A stretch of 64,000 bases of DNA from an uncultured Flavihumibacter sp. (GCA_902168105.1 CABHOY010000030.1:186001-250000); one strand, 5' to 3'; shown: positions 41,120 through 49,866, counted from the stretch's first letter. The notes: generated by a model from the letters alone, not told the origin. Translations and numbers: made by a program.

Positions 41120-43240
41120 TTAATAAGTGATCGTAATACCTGCACCCACTCCCATATCACTGTCATAATGAGTAGAAAGAGACAGATATTTCGTCATAAT
41201 GTATCTGAACCCTGCCATGTATTCCTTATCTGTGTTAGCCATAAAATTAAACCGTAGTCTTCTTGTAATCGGTACATCTTCACGGCTCAATTGCACGCGT
41301 ACACGTCCGTCAGTATCCAAAGATGCATCTGCAATGATCAGCAGCGGAAGTGTATATTCCACACCGGCATGTAATACACTGCGGAAGTCTTTTGTGTTGG
41401 ATTGCCCGAACAGATTCTTTTCCGTCTCGCCATGCATCTTGCGATAACGTACGTCCCATCCTACATAAGGGAACAGCCATTGCGTCTGACCAAAATATCT
41501 TCCGAAATGACTCTCCGTTTCATACCCGTTTTCGCCGTTCAATCCTACTCTCCATTCAGTACTTAATCTGTAACGGGTATTTGAGAATGCCAGTTCACCG
41601 TCACTGCCATTGCTTTCCAGACCGATCCTGGCAGACGGATGGATCTTCCTGTCATCCGCATATATCTTGCGGATCGCCTTCTTAGGGTCTGGTATTTCAG
41701 GATTAGCAGGAGAATCTTCATACGTGAAGATGCGGCCCATACCGCTCATCATGTGATAGAGGATATGGCAATGAAAGAACCAGTCGCCACTTTCTGTTGC
41801 AGCAAATTCTATCGTATCTGTTTCCATCGGCATGATGTCCAGTGTATTTTTCAGTGGAGAATAATCTCCCTGGCCGTTCAATACCCTGAAGAAATGCCCG
41901 TGAAGGTGCATGGGGTGACGCATCATCGTACCATTATAGAGGATGATACGGATGTTCTCTCCTTTTTTGATGAGGATCTTGTCTGACTCAGATACTGTCT
42001 TGTTATTGATGCTCCATACATAGCGGTTCATATTGCCGCTGAGATTAAATCGTAATTCCTTCACAGGAGCATCCGGCAGATTGGTCTTTACAGGAGATTT
42101 TAGCATGGCGTAGTTCAATGTTACACCCGGGTCTTCATCATACATTACAGCATTCATATCCATCTGCTGAAGGCTCATCTGCATATCCATGTCATTCATC
42201 TGTCCATTCATTTTCATCATGCCATTCATCATCTTCATTCCTTCAAAATATTTCAGGCGCGGCAATCGCGTAGCTTCCTTCCGTGCGCCACTACCCAGGA
42301 ACAAAGATGTTGCTTTGGTCCGGTCTTCAGCTGTAGCGAGGAATTCATAACTACTGTCTGACGGAAGACTGACCACTACATCATATGTCTCAGCCACTCC
42401 CACGATCAACCTGTCTACTTCCACTGGTTCTACATCCATACCATCATTTGCCACTACAGTGATCTTGCCGCCGGCGTAGGTCAGCCAGAAATAAGTAGAA
42501 GAGCTGCCGTTCACTACACGCAGCCTTACTTTATCGCCTGCTTTGTGCTGTGGCTGCACATCTACAGGTTTACCATTACTGAACAACTGATCGTAGTATA
42601 CATCACTGACATCCATGGCCAGCATACGTTTCCACTCATTGGTCAGTTTAGTGGAAAAGTTCTTTGCCTTGATCGCCTCTGTATAACTCTGTACGCTATT
42701 CTTCCTTACCGCATACCAGTCCGTCGCCGTATGCAGTGAACGGTCCACCTGATGCGGATTTTCATTTGTCCAGTCGCTTAACAACAGTGTATGTTCTTTC
42801 TCATCGGCTACATTTCTCTTCCTGATGATGAAAGCGCCATACATCCCGCTTTGCTCCTGGAACATGGTGTGTGAATGGTACCAGTAGGTACCATTCTGCA
42901 CAAGCGGAAATTTATATTGGTGTGTTTCACCTGCTTTGATGGGTGCTGTAGTAAGATATGATACGCCGTCATAACGGTTAGGCAGGATCAGTCCATGCCA
43001 GTGGATGGAAGTTTCCATATCCATCTTGTTATGCACATAGATCTCGGCTGTATCACCTTCTGTGAAAGTGAGTACCGGTGCAGGTATACCGCCATTGATC
43101 ACCATTGCGTGTATCATCTTTCCCTTGCTGTGTATCATAGAATCTGACACATACAGATCATAACGGACAGTGCGGGGCGCCTGTGAAAAAGCTGCTGTAA
43201 AAGACAGCAATACGATTACTGTTAACAGAAAACGTTTCAT
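41120..43240 (-). CDS. Multicopper oxidase (CopA-like) with barrel-like C-terminal domain
   Basis: A 706-aa exported protein (signal MKRFLLTVIVLLSFTAAFSQ). Copper ligands are complete: H80-W-H82-G, H122-S-H124, MHLHGH near residue 443, and HCHILYHMMSGM near 493 with the T1 Cys between histidines. A Met-rich stretch (~333-363, MKMMNGMMKMNGQMNDMDMQM) is as in CopA/PcoA copper oxidases. Residues ~545-706 form an extra domain of amphipathic strands (FGRYFGQTQWLFPYVGWDVRYR to GVGAGITITY) resembling CopB. It should oxidise Cu(I) outside the cytoplasm. It leads a same-strand copper group with DUF3347 and a His-rich protein upstream. Confidence 0.93.
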   Translation of the reverse strand: MKRFLLTVIVLLSFTAAFSQAPRTVRYDLYVSDSMIHSKGKMIHAMVINGGIPAPVLTFTEGDTAEIYVHNKMDMETSIHWHGLILPNRYDGVSYLTTAPIKAGETHQYKFPLVQNGTYWYHSHTMFQEQSGMYGAFIIRKRNVADEKEHTLLLSDWTNENPHQVDRSLHTATDWYAVRKNSVQSYTEAIKAKNFSTKLTNEWKRMLAMDVSDVYYDQLFSNGKPVDVQPQHKAGDKVRLRVVNGSSSTYFWLTYAGGKITVVANDGMDVEPVEVDRLIVGVAETYDVVVSLPSDSSYEFLATAEDRTKATSLFLGSGARKEATRLPRLKYFEGMKMMNGMMKMNGQMNDMDMQMSLQQMDMNAVMYDEDPGVTLNYAMLKSPVKTNLPDAPVKELRFNLSGNMNRYVWSINNKTVSESDKILIKKGENIRIILYNGTMMRHPMHLHGHFFRVLNGQGDYSPLKNTLDIMPMETDTIEFAATESGDWFFHCHILYHMMSGMGRIFTYEDSPANPEIPDPKKAIRKIYADDRKIHPSARIGLESNGSDGELAFSNTRYRLSTEWRVGLNGENGYETESHFGRYFGQTQWLFPYVGWDVRYRKMHGETEKNLFGQSNTKDFRSVLHAGVEYTLPLLIIADASLDTDGRVRVQLSREDVPITRRLRFNFMANTDKEYMAGFRYIMTKYLSLSTHYDSDMGVGAGITITY

Positions 43241-43264
43241 CTCTAATGTTTAAACTGTTCCGGA

Positions 43265-43747
43265 TTACTTGATTGTCTCTTTTACATTACCGCAGGTCAG
43301 CATTTTCTTACCGTAATAAGGATTCTTTACGGCAGCTTCCTCGCTTAACCAGTAGCTCTTCTGCATAGGGCAATACAGCTGATATACCGGATCGGTTGAC
43401 AGTTTAACGGCTTTTGCCAGGGTGTAGATGTTGTTGGAGAATGTCTTGAATTTTTCGCGCTGTGCGTTGAGGTCTGTCGTACTTGCAATTGCTAATGCAT
43501 CGGCGGAAAGCTTTTCTTTTAAAGGCATAAATGCTTTGTGCTCATCGGCAGACAGTGTATTCATGTCCACATTGTTGATGGCCTTTACAAATGCATCGGC
43601 TTTGGCACCTGCAACACCTGCATCACTGCTTACAAGTGCGTTTTTTACATCATAATAAAGCGACAGTAATTGAGATAAAGATGGATTGGCAGCTTTTGCT
43701 GAGAAGGTAGCAAGTAATATAGTAGTGGCTATGATAAGACTTTTCAT
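43265..43747 (-). CDS. DUF3347 periplasmic metal-binding protein
   Basis: A 160-aa protein from ATG 43747, where the signal peptide begins (MKSLIIATTILLATFSAKA). A helical DUF3347 body (LSQLLSLYYDVKNALVSSDAGVAGAKADAFVKAI) is followed by the metal-site segment YCPMQKSYWLSEEAAVKNPYYGKKMLTCGN. Its CPM...NPYYGKKMLTCG pattern occurs in CusB-type and related copper proteins. It is 24 bp upstream of the multicopper oxidase in the same direction, so copper delivery or sequestration for that enzyme is likely. The longer frame to 43822 adds no conserved residues. Confidence 0.88.
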   Translation of the reverse strand: MKSLIIATTILLATFSAKAANPSLSQLLSLYYDVKNALVSSDAGVAGAKADAFVKAINNVDMNTLSADEHKAFMPLKEKLSADALAIASTTDLNAQREKFKTFSNNIYTLAKAVKLSTDPVYQLYCPMQKSYWLSEEAAVKNPYYGKKMLTCGNVKETIK

Positions 43748-43825
43748 GTTGATCTGTATTGATTGTTTGAATAATAGAAATAGTACTTCAGCATTGCTAA
43801 AGTGGACTGTACATTCAAACAATAA

Positions 43826-44218
43826 TCAAATCTGGAAGGACTGAATAGACACACGAATGTCTGTAGAAGGAGGGTCCTGCGGCGGTATTACATACCTGCG
43901 CAGCGTATTAAGATAAGCCTGGGAGGGACCGGAAAGATATATTACAGGATATAGGTACACCAATACAGGAAGCTGTACTACTTCATCCTGCTGCAGGTTA
44001 CTTTTATCCAGCTGTTCGAACCTGATCATGCCATCGCCACAGCATTGGTGGGGTGCTTTCTGATGCTGATGATGCATGGCATGCATATCGTGCATGTCAT
44101 GATGCCCGTCTGACCACAGATCACTTTGTATAGCGCAGGCAAAACCGACACCTGTATTCAGGAAGAATACAAGTAGCAGGAAGAGCGCCCGGAGTGATAT
44201 GATGGTCTTTTTCTTCAT
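43826..44218 (-). CDS. His-rich exported protein, probable metal binder
   Basis: A 130-aa protein from ATG 44218 with a signal or anchor helix (KTIISLRALFLLLVFFLNTGVGFAC). A His/Met-rich stretch follows (SDGHHDMHDMHAMHHQHQ) and then CC in HQCCGDG. The C-terminal half is unremarkable and ends in PPQDPPSTDIRVSIQSF. The composition is what one expects of a periplasmic Cu/Ag/Zn buffer, and the position between copper genes supports copper. It resembles small CC/PP-containing Bacteroidota proteins, but I do not claim a family. Confidence 0.75.
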   Translation of the reverse strand: MKKKTIISLRALFLLLVFFLNTGVGFACAIQSDLWSDGHHDMHDMHAMHHQHQKAPHQCCGDGMIRFEQLDKSNLQQDEVVQLPVLVYLYPVIYLSGPSQAYLNTLRRYVIPPQDPPSTDIRVSIQSFQI

Positions 44219-44292
44219 TGACACAAAGATACAGCTGGTCCTGGCATAGTTGTTATATAATTCCGGCAGGAAGTTATATAATTATGGAAAGG

Positions 44293-44730
44293 TCAGTATG
44301 CGATCTTACACATTGTTACCGTGCCCGTTCTTGCCGTCATCCCTTTTTCAAGTATAATACTGATCTCCGCCTGTGTTTCCTTTTCCGCAAAGAAGCCATT
44401 GACGGTTAGCGGCTGATAGCCGTTTTTTATGATCGTAAAAGGGTGTGTCGCCTTCAGGTCCAGGTAAAGTGTGAAAGTGCCCGAAGCATCTACGGCAATA
44501 GTGTCGTGTTTTCCTTCCAGGCTGATAAATGCACTCTGAAGTGGCAGAAGGGTGTCTATGTTTCCGGGAAGCATCTTTTGTTCCATTATTTTCCCATGGA
44601 GAATAGCGACGGTTGTGTCGGGTTCAGTACCACAATTAAAGGTAGCGATCCGGCTTTCATGTTCGGACGTGCAATTAGAGAATATGGTCCCAATAAATAG
44701 ACAAGGGAGCAACATGCGGTTTAGCATCAT
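44293..44730 (-). CDS. Lipoprotein with carboxypeptidase-regulatory-like domain
   Basis: A 145-aa lipoprotein (LLPCLFIGTIFSNCTSEHES; lipobox Cys near residue 20). A transthyretin-like beta-sandwich follows: LPLQSAFISLEGKHDTIAVDASGTFTLYLDLKATHPFTIIKNGYQPLTV. Such CarboxypepD_reg-like domains act as binding or spacer modules at the surface. It lies between the His-rich copper protein and an AraC regulator, all on the minus strand, so it may belong to the copper group. The first two codons are both ATG. Confidence 0.72.
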   Translation of the reverse strand: MMLNRMLLPCLFIGTIFSNCTSEHESRIATFNCGTEPDTTVAILHGKIMEQKMLPGNIDTLLPLQSAFISLEGKHDTIAVDASGTFTLYLDLKATHPFTIIKNGYQPLTVNGFFAEKETQAEISIILEKGMTARTGTVTMCKIAY

Positions 44731-44759
44731 GACATCATAAGTTAATATCGAGGTGTTCC

Positions 44760-45611
44760 CTATTGGCGTTCTGTTATAGCGCCCTTTCTGAATTCAGAAG
44801 GGTTCATGCCTCTGTACTTTTTAAAGATACGGTTGAAGTGGCTCTTGTCTGTAAATCCGAATTCATCTGCAATTTCCACAATGCGCATATTACTGTGCAG
44901 CAGTCTGTTTTCGATCAGCTTAAGCTTGTAGTTGGTAATATACTGCTGCATCGTTTCGTTAGCATGTTTTTTAAAGTACCGTCCCAGGTAGCTCTCGGAA
45001 ATCCCCAGGTGTTTGCTGATATATTCGGCTTTGATCTTTTCCGGTTGATATATATGCTGCTGGATATACTGCAGGATATCCAGCGCCTTTTCTTCTGTTT
45101 GTTCACTTATTTTTTCAGGTAATCCCGCGGCGATGTTCCTCGCCACGATCAGGATAAGTGTGTTCACATATTGCTGTATCAGCTCGCGGTTATACAGGGC
45201 GTTATTCTTCTGTTCCCGTACGATCGCTTCCATAAGAGGACCGATAATACTATTGTCGGCAGTATTCCTGATGATGCAGCCTGGTTGACGACTGGCATTC
45301 TTCAGAATAAATTCCATGCGCTCCTGATCCGTCAGTTGCAATTTGTTTGACCTGATATAAAGATCATTAAAGCGGATGAAAAGAAGCTGCGTAGGTTGAT
45401 CTATTTCAAAACAATGTGCGTCTTCCGGTGTAAGCAGGAACAGGTTTCCAGCTTTATAAGGATAACGGTCCTGGTTGATACGCTGATCTCCCGAACCGGA
45501 TACGATGTACACAAATTCGAAGAATGTGTGTTTATGCTCCGGCCGGGGACAAACATCTAATACTTCTTTCAGTAGTATCTGGAAAGGCTCGTAAAGATTG
45601 TCTCTGATCAT
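44760..45611 (-). CDS. AraC-family transcriptional regulator with cupin sensor
   Basis: A 283-aa regulator. The N-terminal cupin is PRPEHKHTFFEFVYIVSGSGDQRINQDRYPYKAGNLFLLTPEDAHCFEI. The C-terminal AraC pair is IKAEYISKHLGISESYLGRYFKKHANETMQQYITNYKLKLIENRLL and RIVEIADEFGFTDKSHFNRIFKKYRGMNPSEFRKG. It is the first gene of the minus-strand group that includes the copper genes, 29 bp before the lipoprotein. It is therefore a candidate regulator of that group, though AraC-cupin proteins usually sense small organic ligands rather than metals. Confidence 0.92.
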   Translation of the reverse strand: MIRDNLYEPFQILLKEVLDVCPRPEHKHTFFEFVYIVSGSGDQRINQDRYPYKAGNLFLLTPEDAHCFEIDQPTQLLFIRFNDLYIRSNKLQLTDQERMEFILKNASRQPGCIIRNTADNSIIGPLMEAIVREQKNNALYNRELIQQYVNTLILIVARNIAAGLPEKISEQTEEKALDILQYIQQHIYQPEKIKAEYISKHLGISESYLGRYFKKHANETMQQYITNYKLKLIENRLLHSNMRIVEIADEFGFTDKSHFNRIFKKYRGMNPSEFRKGAITERQ

Positions 45612-45656
45612 GTACTTAAAGGTACGCTAAAAAGGCTAATGAAGGGACCGTCAACG

Positions 45657-45767
45657 CTATCTTTTCAGCCGGGATGCCGCCAGCATAATGAGGGCCACTA
45701 CTAACAACGTGCGGACAATCTCACTGTAGTTATCTTTTTGCATGATGAATGCTTTAATTCTGGTCAT
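45657..45767 (-). CDS. 36-aa single-membrane-span peptide
   Basis: The minus-strand frame from ATG 45767 to the TAG at 45657-45659 encodes MTRIKAFIMQKDNYSEIV followed by a hydrophobic helix (RTLLVVALIMLAAS) and a basic end RLKR. A -7-like TAATTTTA lies about 30 bases upstream on the same strand. Charge distribution and length fit a small inner-membrane protein. I recognise no family. A shorter start at the internal Met (residue 9) is possible. It ends 45 bp before the AraC start, so it could be the first gene of the copper group. Confidence 0.5.
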   Translation of the reverse strand: MTRIKAFIMQKDNYSEIVRTLLVVALIMLAASRLKR

Positions 45768-45805
45768 TTTGAGGTCGCTTTTTTATAGGGTGTTCTAAAA
45801 TTAAA

Positions 45806-45845
45806 GGTCTGGAAAAGAAGCTGTTTCAAGTTTCTTTTCCAGACC
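45806..45845. repeat. Perfect 14-bp inverted repeat in spacer
   Basis: GGTCTGGAAAAGAA (45806-45819) pairs with its exact reverse complement (45832-45845) around a 12-nt loop. On the minus strand it is followed by TTTAATTTTAG, so it could terminate a transcript coming from 46055 or lie in the leader of the small peptide. Confidence 0.6.
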
Positions 45846-45990
45846 ATCAAAATACATAAGAATGTTATAATGCTCTGTCCGTACGGTTTATATCATCGTA
45901 GAATAATCAGTACTTCTACGCAGGATCTTCCGCAGTATTACGCTTATTTAACTCATTATAAGAGAGTAATTTGCATACTCATCGGACAGG

Positions 45991-46049
45991 AATTTCACTT
46001 TGGCAAGTTTCGCTCTGTGTATATGGAGCGGAACTTGTAAAGTGGAATT
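45991..46049. repeat. 24-bp imperfect hairpin next to the secreted-protein stop codon
   Basis: Arms 45991-46015 and 46026-46049 pair over about 24 positions with a 10-nt loop and one small bulge. The two mismatches seen in DNA become U-G pairs only in the plus-strand RNA, which suggests the plus strand is the one that folds. There is no T-run on either side. Together with the hairpin at 45806 it fills most of 45768-46054, which holds no gene I can support. Confidence 0.5.
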
Positions 46050-46054
46050 ATCAT

Positions 46055-46399
46055 TTACCAGATAGTGGTAAAAGTAAGATTACCGTTAACCACCTGCGCA
46101 TATATGATACCGAGGGCTCTCGGTCCACCTGCAGTATAAGCGCCACCACTTCCCTGGAAAGCGATAGGGCCATAGGTAACTCCGTTGTTAGTGTAAGTGA
46201 TAAATGATGGAATACTGCCTCCGGGGCTGATATGCCATACAATATCACCATAAGGGGTACCGGTTAGCGTACCGTCAGTATCATAAAAAAAAGCAGTTTG
46301 TTTCGCAGGCACTTTATGCGAATGGTTACCAGCAGCATTTAATCCTGAAAATGAGAATAAAAGGCATACGATCAGGGTAATTGGGAAAACTTTTTTCAT
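46055..46399 (-). CDS. Small secreted protein of unknown function (114 aa)
   Basis: A signal peptide (MKKVFPITLIVCLLFSFSGLNAA) is followed by a Gly/Thr-rich, beta-prone mature part (FFYDTDGTLTGTPYGDIVWHISPGGSIPSFITYTNNGVTYGPIAF). I recognise no family. The composition fits a small surface or biofilm-type protein. It is monocistronic, with structured RNA-like sequence after its stop. Confidence 0.65.
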   Translation of the reverse strand: MKKVFPITLIVCLLFSFSGLNAAGNHSHKVPAKQTAFFYDTDGTLTGTPYGDIVWHISPGGSIPSFITYTNNGVTYGPIAFQGSGGAYTAGGPRALGIIYAQVVNGNLTFTTIW

Positions 46400-46497
46400 A
46401 AGATAACAATGTAATTTGGGTTAAGAAATAATCTCATACAATATAAGATTATTTCTTAATACCAAAAAATATCAGCGCACTATTTTCTGCTATGATT

Positions 46498-47463
46498 TCA
46501 AGTGTACTTCTTCTTCACTTCATTGGCCAACAATATGCCGATACCCACAAATGCAAGGACTGCAAGGGCCTTCAGCAGTGTCTTCCTTGTACTTACTGCA
46601 GGAACATATTCTACACCACCGATGCCTGCAACAGCAGGATCGTTTGAGTAACGGCCATTCACAGGTACTGCTTTTTCTTTAAAGTTATCTGCCAGTTCCT
46701 GCAATGCTGTCAGCGCTTCTCCCTCCATAGGCATACCATGTCCTGTAGCTACGATAGATGGCTGTAAAGAGGCCAGCGTTTGTACTGATCTTTCTGCTGC
46801 GTCCCAGTCGTAAGTAAAGTAACGCGGTGGACCAGAGAGTATCTTCTTTTGTTTCAATACAGCAAATAATGATTCCTGCTGTGTAGTCACAAACGCATCA
46901 CCTGCCAGCAACACGTTATCCAGTTCACGGAACAGGCTTATATGTCCGGGAGCATGGCCCGGTGTATGGAAATATCTCCACTCTTTCAGGCCGGGTATAT
47001 TCCCCTGTTCGGGCAGTAATAATAATCGTCCGCCAAGGTCAATGGGGCCTTTGGGGAACAGAAAGGAGAGATAAGTAAACAATCCGCCACCGGCAGAAGG
47101 GTCGGGCGGCGGATAAGAAGAGCGCCCTGTCAGATAAGGCGCTTCCAGGTAATGTGCATATATAGGGACATCCCATTCATCGGCCAGTTGTTTTACCGAG
47201 CCTGTATGATCAAAATGCCCATGTGTAAGGATGATGGCCGAAGGCGTGACCTGGGGCCAGAACAACTCCTTTGCCACTCTTTTGATCCTGGCTGCAGACG
47301 TAGACAAACCGGCATCCAGCAGTACCCAGTGATTGGTCGTGGCGTCATGGATGAAGTATACGTTAACGATCTTGTCCCGCAGCCCCCATACGCCGGGAGC
47401 TACGTAGAACCACTCATGCGTTGAGCATGCTTTAATTTTAACCAGCGCTTGTTGTTTTTTCAT
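46498..47463 (-). CDS. MBL-fold metallo-hydrolase
   Basis: A 321-aa protein from ATG 47463. The metal-binding HxHxDH motif is T-H-G-H-F-D-H in IILTHGHFDHTG. Further ligands lie in FHTPGHAPGHISLF (His), VLLAGDAF (Asp) and IVATGHGMPM (His), so the active site is complete. The C-terminal ~25 residues contain a transmembrane helix (LLKALAVLAFVGIGILLANEV), which would tether the enzyme to a membrane; that is unusual for the family. No signal peptide is seen. Substrate unknown (lactonase, thioesterase and beta-lactamase relatives share the fold). It is 74 bp upstream-to-stop from RtcB on the same strand. Confidence 0.88.
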   Translation of the reverse strand: MKKQQALVKIKACSTHEWFYVAPGVWGLRDKIVNVYFIHDATTNHWVLLDAGLSTSAARIKRVAKELFWPQVTPSAIILTHGHFDHTGSVKQLADEWDVPIYAHYLEAPYLTGRSSYPPPDPSAGGGLFTYLSFLFPKGPIDLGGRLLLLPEQGNIPGLKEWRYFHTPGHAPGHISLFRELDNVLLAGDAFVTTQQESLFAVLKQKKILSGPPRYFTYDWDAAERSVQTLASLQPSIVATGHGMPMEGEALTALQELADNFKEKAVPVNGRYSNDPAVAGIGGVEYVPAVSTRKTLLKALAVLAFVGIGILLANEVKKKYT

Positions 47464-47537
47464 ATTTTTCTGAATTAACATGAACACTGGTTATAACATC
47501 TCAAAACTCATGCTGGGTCGGACAGACACAACCGTAA

Positions 47538-48962
47538 TTAATCTTCTTTGCTCCCGTCATCGGCCATTCTTACTATTCTCGGTGAGAATTTTGCAACAAC
47601 ATCTACCAGGGCTTTCTGGGCGTCCATCACAATACTGATATCCTTATAGGCCATAGGTGCTTCGTCCAGACCTGCTCCGATCAATGTTACTTCATTAGCT
47701 TTTAAAATGGCTTGCATCTCCTGCCGTGTAATATTCTGGATGGCGGCGGTACGGCTCATCTGACGGCCCGCACCATGAGATGCTGAATTAATAGCTGTCT
47801 CTTCTCCCTTTCCTCTCACCAGGAACCCCGGAGCGGTCATAGAACCGGGAATGATCCCCATTACGCCTTTACCAGCCGGCGTAGCTCCTTTTCTATGCAC
47901 AATCACCTCTTCACCGTTCCAGGTCTCTTTCCACGCAAAGTTGTGATGGTTTTCAACTTTAGCCAGCAGTTTACCACCTATGGCCTTCGCTAGTTTATTA
48001 TGGATCACTTCATGGCAGGCAGAGGCGTAGTCGCCGGCCAGGTTCATCGCCAGCCAGTATTCCTGACCAGCTTCGCTATTCATATCTAAATAGGCAAGGT
48101 TAGCCGCTTCTTTTGGCAGCTTACACAACTCTTTAGCCAAACGGGTATAATAACCGGCAATGGTAGCGCCCATCCCTCTGGAACCAGAGTGGGATAACAG
48201 GGCAAGATATTTTCCTTTAGGGATATTCAGCGGTTGATCATCTTCAGCAAATTCAATAACACCCCATTCCACAAAGTGGTTCCCTCCACCGGAAGTACCT
48301 AACTGGGAATACGCTTTATCTTTCAGCTGTTGGATGAACTGGGTCATGTTGAACTCTGCCCGGTCCAGTACGGCATGTTCCGAACGATGCTTTCCCTGGT
48401 AACCATGACCCGCGCCAAACCGGGTATGCTCAATCAGTTCCCGCTTATAGATAGCCTGGTTTTCGACAAAGTGTTGTTCAGAAATATCAAAGATGGATAA
48501 AGCCATACGGCAACCGATATCCACACCAACACCGTAAGGGATCACGGCATTCTTTGTAGCCAGCACTCCTCCTATTGGCAAACCATAACCCTGGTGCGCA
48601 TCCGGCATTAAAGCACCTCCAACAGTGACCGGCAGCTTCATAGCCGTATCCATCTGCCGTATTGCACCGCTATCAATATGGTCAGCGCCATATACAGAGA
48701 ACTCTTTGGCAGTCTCACTTAATATAATTGCACTTTGCACTTCTCTGGCGTCTTCTATCATCTTTGTAGCCAGGTCTTCCAGGATCTCATGGTCAAGAAA
48801 AGCCTCGGGCTGCTGCAACACATCTTTCATCAGGGACAGCAGGGTTTCACGATCGGACTCCTGGTAATGTTTTTCCAGTACTTCCAATGCCAGGCCAAGT
48901 ATCTTACCCTGTTGATAACCGATAGATAACAGATCGTTTCCCTTAATATTGTTCATATGCAT
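47538..48962 (-). CDS. rtcB: RtcB-family RNA ligase
   Basis: A 474-aa GTP-dependent RNA ligase that joins 2',3'-cyclic phosphate or 3'-phosphate ends to 5'-OH ends. Mn-binding and guanylylation motifs are present: GVGVDIGCRMAL (Asp, Cys), GTSGGGNHFVEWG (Asn, His), LLSHSGSRGMG, VENHHNFAW, IVHRKGATPAGKG and the C-terminal SASHGAGRQMSR, with the guanylylated His in the SHGAGR region. Two close ATGs (48962, 48956) are possible starts. No RtcA or RtcR lies nearby, so a tRNA/RNA-repair role is inferred from the family only. Cytoplasmic. Confidence 0.95.
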   Translation of the reverse strand: MHMNNIKGNDLLSIGYQQGKILGLALEVLEKHYQESDRETLLSLMKDVLQQPEAFLDHEILEDLATKMIEDAREVQSAIILSETAKEFSVYGADHIDSGAIRQMDTAMKLPVTVGGALMPDAHQGYGLPIGGVLATKNAVIPYGVGVDIGCRMALSIFDISEQHFVENQAIYKRELIEHTRFGAGHGYQGKHRSEHAVLDRAEFNMTQFIQQLKDKAYSQLGTSGGGNHFVEWGVIEFAEDDQPLNIPKGKYLALLSHSGSRGMGATIAGYYTRLAKELCKLPKEAANLAYLDMNSEAGQEYWLAMNLAGDYASACHEVIHNKLAKAIGGKLLAKVENHHNFAWKETWNGEEVIVHRKGATPAGKGVMGIIPGSMTAPGFLVRGKGEETAINSASHGAGRQMSRTAAIQNITRQEMQAILKANEVTLIGAGLDEAPMAYKDISIVMDAQKALVDVVAKFSPRIVRMADDGSKED

Positions 48963-49065
48963 TTCTTATTTCGTTTATAATGATAATGCAATATTCAATA
49001 GGATGTGCGCAGCTTTTTTGCGCACTTTGATCTGATTTATATCTTTTTTTGAAAGAGGCTCATTT

Positions 49066-49866
49066 TCACCGTCTTATAGCCACAATATTTTGAAAAGCGA
49101 AGATCTCGAACGCTGCAACGTTGTATTCTCCCAATGCGATCAGTCCGTCGGGCAACATACGGTAGAAATCATACCCGGGTAATATATCTATAATGTCTTT
49201 GAAGAAGGTGCGTGAAATAACGTTCATTTCATTAAACTCTACCTGTACTACCTTGATCATCCCGTCGGCAATTGCCTGACGGGCGCCTTTTAATACATTC
49301 AGTTCATTTCCTTCTGTATCCACCTTTAATAAGGCGATCTCTCTGATCCCCTTATCTTCTATGAACTCATCGATAGTGGTCAGGTCAATAGCGATCTCCT
49401 CTACTTCGCTCTTCCGGAAGTCGGCAATTACTTCCTTGTACATGCTGGCATGCTCTGAACCTTTATTCTCTACATAGTCGTAAATGACCGTCGTCAGCGC
49501 AGTCTCTCCTGCTCCTTTTTGTACCGGAATAAAATGATGCATTGACGCCGCTTCTTCCAGTTTATTGTAAGCTACAGGGTGTGGCTCAAATGCGTAAATA
49601 GGCAGGGACACATTTCTGTTACGCAGCATCACTGAATAGCCTCCGATGTTTGCGCCAACATCCAGGATCACACCTTTATTGAACCTTCCGGTAGAGATCA
49701 TATATTTCACAAAGGCATCTTCTCCACTTATATAATCGTTTTCGTGATTCATGATACCCAGTCCTCTCATACTTAATTTATACAGGAGCAGGTTAATAGG
49801 ATAAAGCGCTTTCCGTGCAAAAAGAAAGATATAGACTTTTCTCAGGGTGTCGGTAAATGGATTCAT
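49066..49866 (-). CDS. FkbM-family methyltransferase
   Basis: A 266-aa SAM-dependent methyltransferase. Motif I is GVILDVGANIGGYSVML; AFEPHPVAYNKLEE and the acidic LLKVDTEGNELNVLKGA complete the FkbM pattern. The N-terminal ~65 residues form a helical extension. These enzymes often O-methylate sugars in surface glycans. It follows the FkbM-like gene at 49893 by 26 bp, and both run away from the exopolysaccharide operon. The glycan acceptor cannot be read from sequence. Confidence 0.9.
   Translation of the reverse strand: MNPFTDTLRKVYIFLFARKALYPINLLLYKLSMRGLGIMNHENDYISGEDAFVKYMISTGRFNKGVILDVGANIGGYSVMLRNRNVSLPIYAFEPHPVAYNKLEEAASMHHFIPVQKGAGETALTTVIYDYVENKGSEHASMYKEVIADFRKSEVEEIAIDLTTIDEFIEDKGIREIALLKVDTEGNELNVLKGARQAIADGMIKVVQVEFNEMNVISRTFFKDIIDILPGYDFYRMLPDGLIALGEYNVAAFEIFAFQNIVAIRR

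Noticed and set aside
49005..49025. Hairpin GTGCGCA/TGCGCAC as a terminator for the FkbM gene
   Set aside because: The stem is 7 bp with no T-run on the minus strand, so it is too weak to list as a terminator.
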